In this document: piece by piece, positions 1 through 5,427 of the stretch
Position numbering within the stretch: the first letter of the stretch is position 1
Layout of the letters: each line of letters begins with the position of its first letter
Source: Hydrogenophaga sp.
GTDB lineage: Bacteria > Pseudomonadota > Gammaproteobacteria > Burkholderiales > Burkholderiaceae_C
Assembly (NCBI GenBank): GCA_020047875.1
Contig: JAIFNE010000221.1
Span: forward strand, 1 to 6,894
Direction: 5' to 3'
DNA: 6,894 bases
The notes under the pieces: generated by a model
Database searches by the model: none
Seen by the model: the letters and a program-made list of their open reading frames with translations, nothing else
Told to the model about the DNA's origin: nothing
Program-made: the position numbers and the translations under genes

Positions 1-946
1 CAGGTGCGCTGTTGAGCAAGCTGAGGGTGGTGGCCAAACACAGCAGCATGAACACGCCACACCAACGCCGGGGCAAGGCCAGCAGCAGCAGCCCCGCGAT
101 CGCGGTCGACCCCAGGCCCAGCACCGCCGGTGGACTGATCCACGACCAGGCGTGACTCGGGCCGTAGGTGAGCGCAGACGACAAGCCCGCGACCGCCAGC
201 GCGCCAAAAAAGAACAGCACCAGAAACGCCATCCGCCGCGCCGCATGGCGGATATCGGCGTAACCCATGAGAAGCGGCGCGAGCAACGCCAGCGCTACGC
301 ACAGCGCCTGCGCCGAAGGCGTGAGGGGCGCCACGGCGTCGGTTCGCACCGGTAGCCAAAGCAGGAACGGTGTGTCACTGAGCAGCGAAGTCAGCCCGGC
401 GTCCAGACGGTCCATCACCTGTCCGAGGCCAAACGGCACCGGCAGCGGATACAACAAAGCCAGTGGCCACAACGCCAGCAGCACGAGGCTGCCATGGGCC
501 TCAGGCACAAACCAGTCGGCGCGGAACTGGCTCCAGCGCTGCAGCGCGCCCAGCCGCACCAGCACCCAGGCCGATGCGGCGCCCAGCCAGGCGCCAGCGC
601 TGTTGAGTCCGAAGTCCACGTTGGACGGAATGCGCATCGGCAAATGGTTCTGCAACGTCTCGACACCCAGCGACAACAACACCGGCAGGGCCAGCGCGAC
701 CGGCCAGGTCCAGACGGTCCAGCCCGACCGCAGCAGGGCCAGCGCCAGCAAAAAACCCAGTGGCGCGTACCCGATCAGGTTGGCCACCACGTCAAAGCCC
801 GTCCAGTACTGGGGCAGCGGCGCAAACAAGAAGTCGGTGGGCGCCACGCCCTGTAGCCGCCACCCGGTAAAGGGGTACAGGCTGGCGTAAACAATCAGCC
901 CGGCATAGAGCAGGGCCAGCGGCCAGGCGGAAGAACGCTGCTTCAA
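1..946 (-). CDS. VanZ-like family membrane protein, 3' end beyond the window
   Basis: The minus strand is open from 946 to the left edge (315 codons, no stop), so the C-terminus is missing. The signature of the VanZ-like family is clear: E96, Q99, P103, R105, D111, N115, G118 and G122, with spacing as in ETLQNHLPMRI followed by DFGLNSAGAWLG. An upstream GYAPLGF segment (59-65) matches the family's first conserved block. Hydrophobic segments lie near residues 9-24, 53-72, 78-95, 112-130, 153-170, 212-228 and further on, so it is a polytopic inner-membrane protein. There is no in-frame ATG until residue 104, which is inside the motif. The start chosen is TTG at 946, 2 nt after the hemJ stop, implying translational coupling; no good Shine-Dalgarno is visible. 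VanZ of enterococci gives low-level teicoplanin resistance, but the role of these proteobacterial homologues is unknown and no resistance function should be inferred. Confidence 0.85.
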   Translation of the reverse strand, partial: MKQRSSAWPLALLYAGLIVYASLYPFTGWRLQGVAPTDFLFAPLPQYWTGFDVVANLIGYAPLGFLLALALLRSGWTVWTWPVALALPVLLSLGVETLQNHLPMRIPSNVDFGLNSAGAWLGAASAWVLVRLGALQRWSQFRADWFVPEAHGSLVLLALWPLALLYPLPVPFGLGQVMDRLDAGLTSLLSDTPFLLWLPVRTDAVAPLTPSAQALCVALALLAPLLMGYADIRHAARRMAFLVLFFFGALAVAGLSSALTYGPSHAWSWISPPAVLGLGSTAIAGLLLLALPRRWCGVFMLLCLATTLSLLNSAP

Positions 947-948
947 GC

Positions 949-1377
949 TCAGAACGGCTTCACAACCACCAGCACCACCACCAACACCAGCATGATCACC
1001 GGCGCCTCGTTGAACCAGCGATACCAGACATGACCGCGGCGGTTCAGTCCGCGCTCGAACCGCCGCAGCATGACACCGCAGACGTGGTGGTAGCCAAGTA
1101 TCAGCAACACCAACGCCAGCTTGGCGTGCATCCAAGTTTGATCCAAGCCCAGGCCGATGCCATAACCCAGCCACAGCCACAGGCCCAGACCAACCGCCGG
1201 CACCGCCAGCAAAGTGGTGAACCGCATCAGCTTTCGTGACATCAGCAGCAGCCGCTCGCGCTCTGCCACGCTCTCCGGCGGCACCATGGCCAGATTGACA
1301 AAAATGCGCGGCAAGTAAAACAGGCCAGCAAACCAACTGGCCACGAACACGATGTGAAAGGATTTGACCCAGAGCAT
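949..1377 (-). CDS. hemJ: Protoporphyrinogen IX oxidase HemJ
   Basis: This 142-residue protein has the full length of the HemJ family (formerly UPF0093). HemJ oxidises protoporphyrinogen IX to protoporphyrin IX, the penultimate step of heme synthesis, in the inner membrane. Visible landmarks are the N-terminus MLWVKSFHIVFVASWFAGLF with conserved H8, the YLPR segment at 21-24, the WMHAKLALV helix start at 82-90, and the C-terminal RWFNEAP...VKPF block (120-142). Four hydrophobic segments are apparent at about 4-26, 52-72, 84-101 and 126-140. The frame stays open upstream to a TTG at 1500, but that extension would translate the terminator and has no family similarity, so ATG 1377 is chosen. Upstream of this ATG is a promoter-like pair and no Shine-Dalgarno. 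The VanZ-like gene follows 2 nt downstream. The family assignment is firm; catalytic function is inferred from the family. Confidence 0.93.
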   Translation of the reverse strand: MLWVKSFHIVFVASWFAGLFYLPRIFVNLAMVPPESVAERERLLLMSRKLMRFTTLLAVPAVGLGLWLWLGYGIGLGLDQTWMHAKLALVLLILGYHHVCGVMLRRFERGLNRRGHVWYRWFNEAPVIMLVLVVVLVVVKPF

Positions 1378-1383
1378 GCGGCC

Positions 1384-1411
1384 AGTGTAGCCCTGCTCCG
1401 CCGCCAGGCAA
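1384..1411 (-). promoter_or_regulatory. Putative hemJ promoter (leaderless architecture)
   Basis: Read on the minus strand, TTGCCT (1411-1406) and TACACT (1389-1384) are separated by 16 nt, a reasonable sigma70-type pair. Only 6 nt separate the -10 box from the hemJ ATG, so the expected start site falls on or next to the A of the ATG. It lies downstream of the intrinsic terminator at 1447-1472, so hemJ needs either this promoter or readthrough. Prediction only. Confidence 0.5.
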
Positions 1412-1446
1412 GACGGTGCCAAAGCGCGTCTCACGGGCCCAACACG

Positions 1447-1472
1447 AAAAAAACCCGGCCAGAGGCCGGGTT
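1447..1472 (-). terminator. Rho-independent terminator
   Basis: On the minus strand, AACCCGGCC and GGCCGGGTT form a perfect 9-bp stem around the loop TCT (plus-strand arms 1452-1460 and 1464-1472). A run of seven T residues (1453-1447) covers the base of the stem and the bases after it. The T-run is only on the minus-strand side, so it terminates minus-strand transcripts: the small RNA candidate and any transcript reading through from the gene ending at 1639. It lies about 70 nt before the hemJ ATG. Confidence 0.88.
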
Positions 1473-1548
1473 GAAAAGCCTTTTTGCTGTCACACACCAA
1501 GGCACCCGCTCAGGGAGGAAAAGCGGGGAGCTTGCCAGAGGCAGGCCC
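1447..1548 (-). ncRNA. Candidate small RNA with anti-Shine-Dalgarno loop
   Basis: A predicted RNA of about 102 nt runs on the minus strand from a G at 1548, 7 nt after a TATGAT box, to the T-tract of an intrinsic terminator at 1447. Near its 5' end, GCC UCU GGC can form a small hairpin (plus-strand 1533-1541). The central feature is a perfect 6-bp stem, CCCGCU with AGCGGG (1527-1522 and 1510-1505), whose 11-nt loop reads UUUCCUCCCUG. CCUCC is the core of the anti-Shine-Dalgarno at the 3' end of 16S rRNA, so the loop could pair with GGAGG ribosome binding sites. The terminator hairpin follows. No convincing ORF or ribosome binding site lies inside. From memory, a betaproteobacterial toxic small RNA family with an anti-SD element has been described; membership cannot be tested here. 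The alternative is a 3' UTR or attenuated leader of hemJ. Confidence 0.55.
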
Positions 1549-1554
1549 GAGAGC

Positions 1555-1585
1555 ATCATACAGCAAGAAATTCTAGGCGCGGCAA
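1555..1585 (-). promoter_or_regulatory. Putative promoter of the small RNA
   Basis: On the minus strand there is a good -10 box, TATGAT (1560-1555). A weak -35, TTGCCG (1585-1580), sits 19 nt upstream, which is longer than optimal and may point to an activator-dependent promoter. The predicted transcription start is near 1548. The palindrome at 1593-1606 lies just upstream. Confidence 0.45.
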
Positions 1586-1592
1586 TCCACCC

Positions 1593-1606
1593 TGTCAGAT
1601 CTGACA
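1593..1606. promoter_or_regulatory. 14-bp perfect palindrome, possible operator
   Basis: TGTCAGATCTGACA is a perfect dyad of two TGTCAGA half-sites. Its centre (1599.5) is about 51 nt upstream of the predicted small RNA start. Further TGTC words occur at 1614-1617 and 1625-1628, and the downstream gene stop is at 1639. The stem would leave almost no loop and has no T-run, so a protein binding site is more likely than a terminator. The binding protein is unknown. Confidence 0.35.
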
Positions 1607-1638
1607 ATTCAGCTGTCGCAAATATGTCAGGGGTAGCC

Positions 1639-2766
1639 TCACATCATCTTGGCCAGTTCGAACATGACCGCTGTGCCGAGCGCTTCACGGATGTTTCCTC
1701 GACCCACTTTGGCCATGGAGAACTCGCCAAATCCCGACATGTCGAATGAACTGTCATCCTGCGAAATCTCCACGAATGGGAACTCGAAGACTTCCCGCAG
1801 GATTTGCTCGCGAAACTCGGTGAATGCGGGGCCCTTGAGTTCGGAGTCCAGCACGATGAGGTTCGGCATGCGGCTGCGCGAAGCATCGCGCGCCTGATCG
1901 AAATCCATCACGCTGTCGGACACAATGCCAATCTCGCGCAGCGCGTCGCGCACATCGGCGCGAATCTGCAGGCTGGGCGAAATCGTCAGCACGTAAACGC
2001 CGGACAGCGACTTGAACATGGACGAATGATCGTCCGACAGCTCGACCGCCGAAATGCCATCGACCGCCTGCACGGTTCGGGTGAACAGCGCGGTCACGCT
2101 GACGCCGTCGTCGCGCAGCTCTCGGGTGATTTCCACACCACCAGTGGCCTGTGCGATCTGGCAGATCAGCATCCAGTGCAGGTTGTCCGGTGACAGCGAA
2201 CTCGAGGGCGGTGCGCCGTCGTGGGTCACCCGCACCTGCAGGCGGGCGTGCTGGGGCCAGTGGTTGAGGTCCATGCGGACATCAATCCGGTTGCCAAACG
2301 CCTGCCCCCAGTCGAGCACCGCATTGACGAAGGTGTGGGCCACGGTCGGGTCGATCAACACCTCGACCGGTTTGAGCTTTCGTCGCAGCGCGATACCCAG
2401 CAAACCCAGTTCGTTTTTGCGCTCCTGCAACACGCCTTCCACCAGGCTGTTCATGGCGACTTTCTCGTGCGATTGCCGGATGCGCCCGTTGTGGAACCGA
2501 TGGATTTGCTGCGCGCTCAACCCGGCTGCCTTCACGCGCTCGGCCGGCAAGCTGAGCGCGCGATGCTCAGCCGCAGAAATGCGCTCCCGCTGCAGCAACT
2601 GATCGAGCGAGGACTGCAAGGCACTCGCGCCCTCGGTGATCTGATCGGCCAGCATCGCGATGAGTTCTGGCCAGTGCTCAGACAGCTGCCAGCCCTGCAC
2701 ACCCTCGGTGGAGGGTTTTCCTGGCGGTAGCGGCTGGCTGGTGGTGCTGTTCTTGGATTGCAACAT
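1639..2766 (-). CDS. Degenerate histidine kinase-like protein with pseudo-receiver domain
   Basis: This 375-residue soluble protein shows no signal peptide or membrane segment. A variable N-terminus is followed by two amphipathic helices (about 75-130) resembling a DHp dimerisation region, then a GHKL ATPase-like fold (about 134-230). FVNAVLDWGQAFG (146-158) sits where the N-box belongs, and GGVEIT (209-214) matches the last conserved strand. The G1 motif DxGxG is replaced by HDGAPP (182-187) and the ATP lid is eroded, so ATP binding is doubtful. Residues about 256-375 look like a receiver: NLIVLD places D307 at the phosphoacceptor position, S335 at the Thr/Ser position and K353 at the conserved lysine. 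However, the acidic pair is replaced by TISPS (261-265). It is probably a phosphorylation-independent signalling or scaffold protein. The frame is open to a GTG at 2901, but residues before ATG 2766 look non-coding; this start has no clear Shine-Dalgarno and is uncertain. Confidence 0.72.
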   Translation of the reverse strand: MLQSKNSTTSQPLPPGKPSTEGVQGWQLSEHWPELIAMLADQITEGASALQSSLDQLLQRERISAAEHRALSLPAERVKAAGLSAQQIHRFHNGRIRQSHEKVAMNSLVEGVLQERKNELGLLGIALRRKLKPVEVLIDPTVAHTFVNAVLDWGQAFGNRIDVRMDLNHWPQHARLQVRVTHDGAPPSSSLSPDNLHWMLICQIAQATGGVEITRELRDDGVSVTALFTRTVQAVDGISAVELSDDHSSMFKSLSGVYVLTISPSLQIRADVRDALREIGIVSDSVMDFDQARDASRSRMPNLIVLDSELKGPAFTEFREQILREVFEFPFVEISQDDSSFDMSGFGEFSMAKVGRGNIREALGTAVMFELAKMM

Positions 2767-3016
2767 GACAACGGATAGAGCGTTCGGTTTCTTGGAAGAG
2801 GTGCCTGGGCACAGCCGCCGGTCTGGCCGGTGAATCCAGCAGATCGACGGCATTTCAATAAGTTTCCATGATGGCACCAAACCGCACGAGCAAGGCAACA
2901 CAAAGACTTACCCGCGTGCGGTTCGACACGCGCTCCCGACTTATTGGGGGTGCGGCAGCGCGGGCAGACCCGCCGCCGCGCCGACCAAACCGGGCGGCTT
3001 TGCCACAATACCGGGC
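2767..3016. other. Divergent intergenic region between the kinase-like gene and hemB
   Basis: About 250 bp separate two divergent genes and should carry both promoters. I see small inverted repeats: CGCGTG/CACGCG (2913-2918 and 2927-2932, 8-nt loop) and GCGGG/CCCGC (2960-2964 and 2969-2973, 4-nt loop). CCGGGC occurs twice near hemB (2990-2995 and 3011-3016). No convincing minus-strand promoter was identified, and no coding frame here shows family features. Confidence 0.5.
2981..3009 (+). promoter_or_regulatory. Putative hemB promoter (near-leaderless)
   Basis: CACAAT (3004-3009) resembles a -10 box and is followed by only 7 nt before the hemB ATG at 3017. CCGACC (2981-2986), a weak -35 matching the central GAC, is 17 nt upstream. 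No Shine-Dalgarno lies before the ATG (CCGGGC instead), so the transcript may start at or very near the start codon, as at hemJ. Confidence 0.4.
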
Positions 3017-4018
3017 ATGCACACCCCTGCCCCCTATCCCATTTCCCGCCCGCGCCGCCTGCGTCGCGACGGCTTCACCCGCGATCTGGTGCGCGAGCAC
3101 CGCCTCAGCACGGCGGATTTCATCTACCCCGTGTTCGTGCTGGATGGCCAACAGCGGCGGGAGGCGGTGGGCTCGATGCCCGGCGTGGAGCGGCTGAGTC
3201 TGGACCTGCTGCTGCCGGTGGCCGAAGACTGTGTGGCCCTGGGCATCCCGGCCATGGCGCTGTTCCCGGTGATCGACCCCTCACTCAAGACGCCCGATGG
3301 CCAGGAAGCCACCAACCCCGACGGCCTGGTGCCGCGGGTGGTGCGTGAACTCAAGAAGCGATTTCCCGAGTTGGGCGTGATGACCGACGTGGCGCTGGAC
3401 CCTTTCACCAGCCATGGGCAGGACGGCCTGCTGGACGAGCACAACTACATCCTGAACGACCCCACGGTGGAGGTGCTGGTGCGCCAAGCGATCACCCAGG
3501 CCGAGGCAGGAGTGGACATGGTGGCACCCAGCGACATGATGGACGGACGCATTGGCGCGATCCGCGCCGCGCTGGAGGCCAGGGGCCTGGTGCACACCCG
3601 CATCATGGCCTACAGCGCCAAGTACGCCAGCGCCTTCTATGGTCCGTTTCGCGACGCGGTGGGCTCGGCCGCCAACCTGGGCAAGGCCGACAAGAAGGTC
3701 TATCAAATGGACCCGGGCAACAGCGACGAGGCCCTGCGCGAGGTGGCGCTGGACATCGCCGAGGGCGCCGACATGGTGATGGTCAAGCCCGGCATGCCGT
3801 ATCTGGACATCGTGCGCCGGGTGAAAGAAGAATTCCGCGTACCCACCTTCGCCTACCAGGTGAGCGGCGAGTACGCGATGCTCAAGGCCGCGGCGCAAAA
3901 CGGCTGGCTCGACCACGACGCGGTGATGATGGAGAGCCTGCTGGCCTTCAAGCGCGCCGGGGCCGATGGCGTGCTGACCTACTTCGCACGCGACGCCGCA
4001 CGGCTGCTGCGCGCCTGA
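3017..4018 (+). CDS. hemB: Porphobilinogen synthase (delta-aminolevulinic acid dehydratase)
   Basis: HemB condenses two 5-aminolevulinate molecules to porphobilinogen, the first common tetrapyrrole step, in the cytosol as a homo-oligomer. The 333 residues are the usual bacterial length. The family signature GADMVMVKPGMPYLD (250-264) contains the Schiff-base lysine K257, and the second active-site lysine K202 lies in YSAKYASAFYGPFR (199-212). YQVSGEY (280-286) is the conserved late motif. The metal-site loop reads DVALDPFT (124-131), without the cysteines of zinc enzymes, which places it with the Mg-dependent Pseudomonas-type enzymes. The ATG at 3017 gives the typical N-terminus PRRLRRDGFTRDLVREHRLS. 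A CorA-type gene follows after 20 nt, probably co-transcribed. Nothing is broken or missing. Confidence 0.98.
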   Translation: MHTPAPYPISRPRRLRRDGFTRDLVREHRLSTADFIYPVFVLDGQQRREAVGSMPGVERLSLDLLLPVAEDCVALGIPAMALFPVIDPSLKTPDGQEATNPDGLVPRVVRELKKRFPELGVMTDVALDPFTSHGQDGLLDEHNYILNDPTVEVLVRQAITQAEAGVDMVAPSDMMDGRIGAIRAALEARGLVHTRIMAYSAKYASAFYGPFRDAVGSAANLGKADKKVYQMDPGNSDEALREVALDIAEGADMVMVKPGMPYLDIVRRVKEEFRVPTFAYQVSGEYAMLKAAAQNGWLDHDAVMMESLLAFKRAGADGVLTYFARDAARLLRA

Positions 4019-4038
4019 GCGGCGCGGCGGTAACACCC

Positions 4039-5145
4039 ATGCGTGTCTTCGCCATTCAACCGGGTGAGGCGCGCGAGACCGCGGCGCTGCCGATCGCGCT
4101 GCCACCCAGCGGCTTCCTCTGGATTGCCTGCAGTCGCAGCGAACTTGAGCTGGCGCTGGGCGAGGTGCAGGCGGCTTTGCAGGCCCTGACCGGCTCGATG
4201 CTGGTCGACCTGCACGTGTCCGACCTGCTCAACAACCAGCTGCCCTCGCATTTCGACTACACCTCGCGCTACGACGTTCTGGTGTTCCGGCGCCTGGCGG
4301 CCGGTCAGGGCGAGGCCGACCAGGTGCCGCCGGCGCAAAACCGGCCGGCCAGGCGAGGCGGCCCGCCGGTTTTGCGTCGCATCGACACCAGCCCGGTCGG
4401 GTTCGCGGTGTTTGACCGCGTGGTCCTCACCGTGCACCCAGCCCACTGCACGGTACTCGAACAGTACGCAACCCGCCTGTTGAGTGCGCCCAGCGGCGGC
4501 AGCGGACGAGCGGCGGGGGCTCACCTGCCAAACAGCCCGGCCGACCTGATGCTGCGCGTGGTCAACCAAATGGTCGATGGCTACCTGGAGCTCAGGCGCG
4601 AACTCACGCGCCAGCTCGACCACTGGCAAGCCGAGTTGCTGCACCCCAAGACGCGCTTCACCAACTGGGGCTCGCTGCTGCACGCGCGCATGTCGCTGCA
4701 CCAGCTCGACGACATCTGCGAAGACCAGCGTTCGGCGGTGCAGGACTGGATCGAGTCCCTGGCGGGCTGGGAACCCGACGACGAAACCGGCGGCCACCGC
4801 GGCCTGGAGCTGCTGCGCGTGCGCAGCCGCGACGTGCTCGAACACATCGAGCGGGTGGTGCACCACGTGCGCCGCCTGGAACAGAACGCCGAAACCGCGG
4901 TGCAGATGCACTTTTCGATCCAGAGCAACCGCGCCAACGACATCATGCGCACCCTTACCGTGCTCACCGCCATCTTTTTGCCGCTCAACCTGATCGCGGG
5001 CATCTTCGGCATGAATTTCGACTTCATTCCGCTGATCCACCGGCAAGGGGGCTTCTGGTGGGCCATGGCCTCCATGGGACTGATTGCGGCAGGACTGAGC
5101 GTCTTTTTCTGGCGCAGGCGCTACCTGCAGCGCTTGCGGGGCTGA
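4039..5145 (+). CDS. CorA-family divalent cation transporter
   Basis: This 368-residue protein has a cytosolic N-terminal domain (about 1-165), a long helical stalk (about 168-300) and two C-terminal membrane helices (about 305-324 and 338-358). The hallmark GMN motif follows the first helix at 324-326 in IAGIFGMNFDFIPL. The periplasmic loop is short (about 327-337), and the C-terminus is basic (RRRYLQRLRG) and cytosolic. CorA proteins form pentameric Mg2+/Co2+/Ni2+ channels; some homologues (ZntB type) move Zn2+, so the substrate is not fixed by sequence. Residues 96-115 form a Pro/Arg-rich linker encoded by a long hairpin. The gene starts 20 nt after hemB with a weak ribosome binding site. 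A Mg2+ supply role beside a Mg-type HemB is tempting but is inference. Confidence 0.93.
   Translation: MRVFAIQPGEARETAALPIALPPSGFLWIACSRSELELALGEVQAALQALTGSMLVDLHVSDLLNNQLPSHFDYTSRYDVLVFRRLAAGQGEADQVPPAQNRPARRGGPPVLRRIDTSPVGFAVFDRVVLTVHPAHCTVLEQYATRLLSAPSGGSGRAAGAHLPNSPADLMLRVVNQMVDGYLELRRELTRQLDHWQAELLHPKTRFTNWGSLLHARMSLHQLDDICEDQRSAVQDWIESLAGWEPDDETGGHRGLELLRVRSRDVLEHIERVVHHVRRLEQNAETAVQMHFSIQSNRANDIMRTLTVLTAIFLPLNLIAGIFGMNFDFIPLIHRQGGFWWAMASMGLIAAGLSVFFWRRRYLQRLRG
4334..4376. repeat. 12-bp inverted repeat inside the corA-type gene
   Basis: CGCAAAACCGGC (4334-4345) and GCCGGTTTTGCG (4365-4376) are exact reverse complements around a 19-nt spacer. Inside the spacer GGCC (4347-4350) and GGCC (4360-4363) can extend the structure. 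It encodes the Pro/Arg-rich linker of the transporter and keeps the frame. It may be a small palindromic insertion or an mRNA hairpin. Confidence 0.7.
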
Positions 5146-5179
5146 TCTGCGAGCCGGCTGGCAGCGCATTTATCAGCCC
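5139..5179. terminator. Inverted repeat between convergent genes, possible bidirectional terminator
   Basis: GGGCTGAT (5139-5146) and ATCAGCCC (5172-5179) form an 8-bp stem. Between them CTGC-G-AGCC/GGCT-G-GCAG (5147-5164) can form an inner hairpin. The left arm holds the transporter stop codon and the right arm the stop codon of the minus-strand hydrolase remnant. There is no T-run, so intrinsic termination is uncertain. Confidence 0.4.
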
Positions 5180-5427
5180 AGGTGCATGGCCAAAAACGCG
5201 AGCGTGCGCTGCAGGGCCAAGGCAGCGGCGGCCCGGTTGTACGAACCGCGCGGATCGCAGTTGAAGCCGTGGTTGGCGGGACACACCTGCGCCGCCACCC
5301 CGGGCTGCGACTGGCGGAAGGCCTCCACACTGTCCCGCGCAATCCAGTGGTCCTGCTCGCCAAAGTGCGCGTGCACTGGCAACTGCGTCCGGCGCACCGC
5401 GTCGTCGCCCGCCGTCATGCCGCCACC
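5173..5427 (-). pseudogene. C-terminal remnant of a dienelactone hydrolase family gene
   Basis: The minus-strand frame that ends at 5173 reads through about 84 residues typical of the end of dienelactone hydrolases (carboxymethylenebutenolidase, alpha/beta-hydrolase fold). GGGMTAG is followed by LPVHAHFGEQDHWI with the catalytic Asp, then CPANHGFNCDPRGSY with the catalytic His, then the AAALALQRTLAFLAMHL tail. The normal enzyme is about 230-240 residues. The N-terminal two thirds, including the nucleophile cysteine motif, are missing: similarity stops at about 5427. The frame extends to an ATG at 5523 (116 residues in all), but the added part does not look like the family. It therefore cannot be a working hydrolase and is best read as a deletion remnant. 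Its stop lies 28 nt from the convergent transporter stop. Confidence 0.65.

Noticed and set aside
267..890. Plus-strand ORF of 207 codons at the left end
   Set aside because: Ser/Pro/Arg-rich shadow; the minus strand carries the VanZ signature in a hydrophobic frame.
1378..1500. Upstream extension of HemJ to TTG 1500
   Set aside because: It would translate the terminator hairpin, and HemJ proteins start at the MLWVK segment.
1447..1548. 6S RNA
   Set aside because: The span is about 100 nt rather than about 180, and no long rod pairs the two ends around a central bubble.
2221..2730. Plus-strand ORFs opposite the kinase-like gene
   Set aside because: No domain features, while the minus-strand frame shows ordered GHKL-like and receiver-like segments.
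2913..2932. tRNA T-arm or attachment-site remnant suggested by GGTTCGA
   Set aside because: The 8-nt loop and stem do not fit a T-arm, and no acceptor stem, anticodon arm or CCA end is nearby.
3281..4105. Minus-strand ORF of 274 codons opposite hemB
   Set aside because: Antisense of hemB, no recognisable motif.
3979..5169. Minus-strand ORF of 396 codons opposite the transporter gene
   Set aside because: Low-complexity Ala/Arg/His/Gln composition; the plus strand encodes a clear CorA-family protein over the same span.
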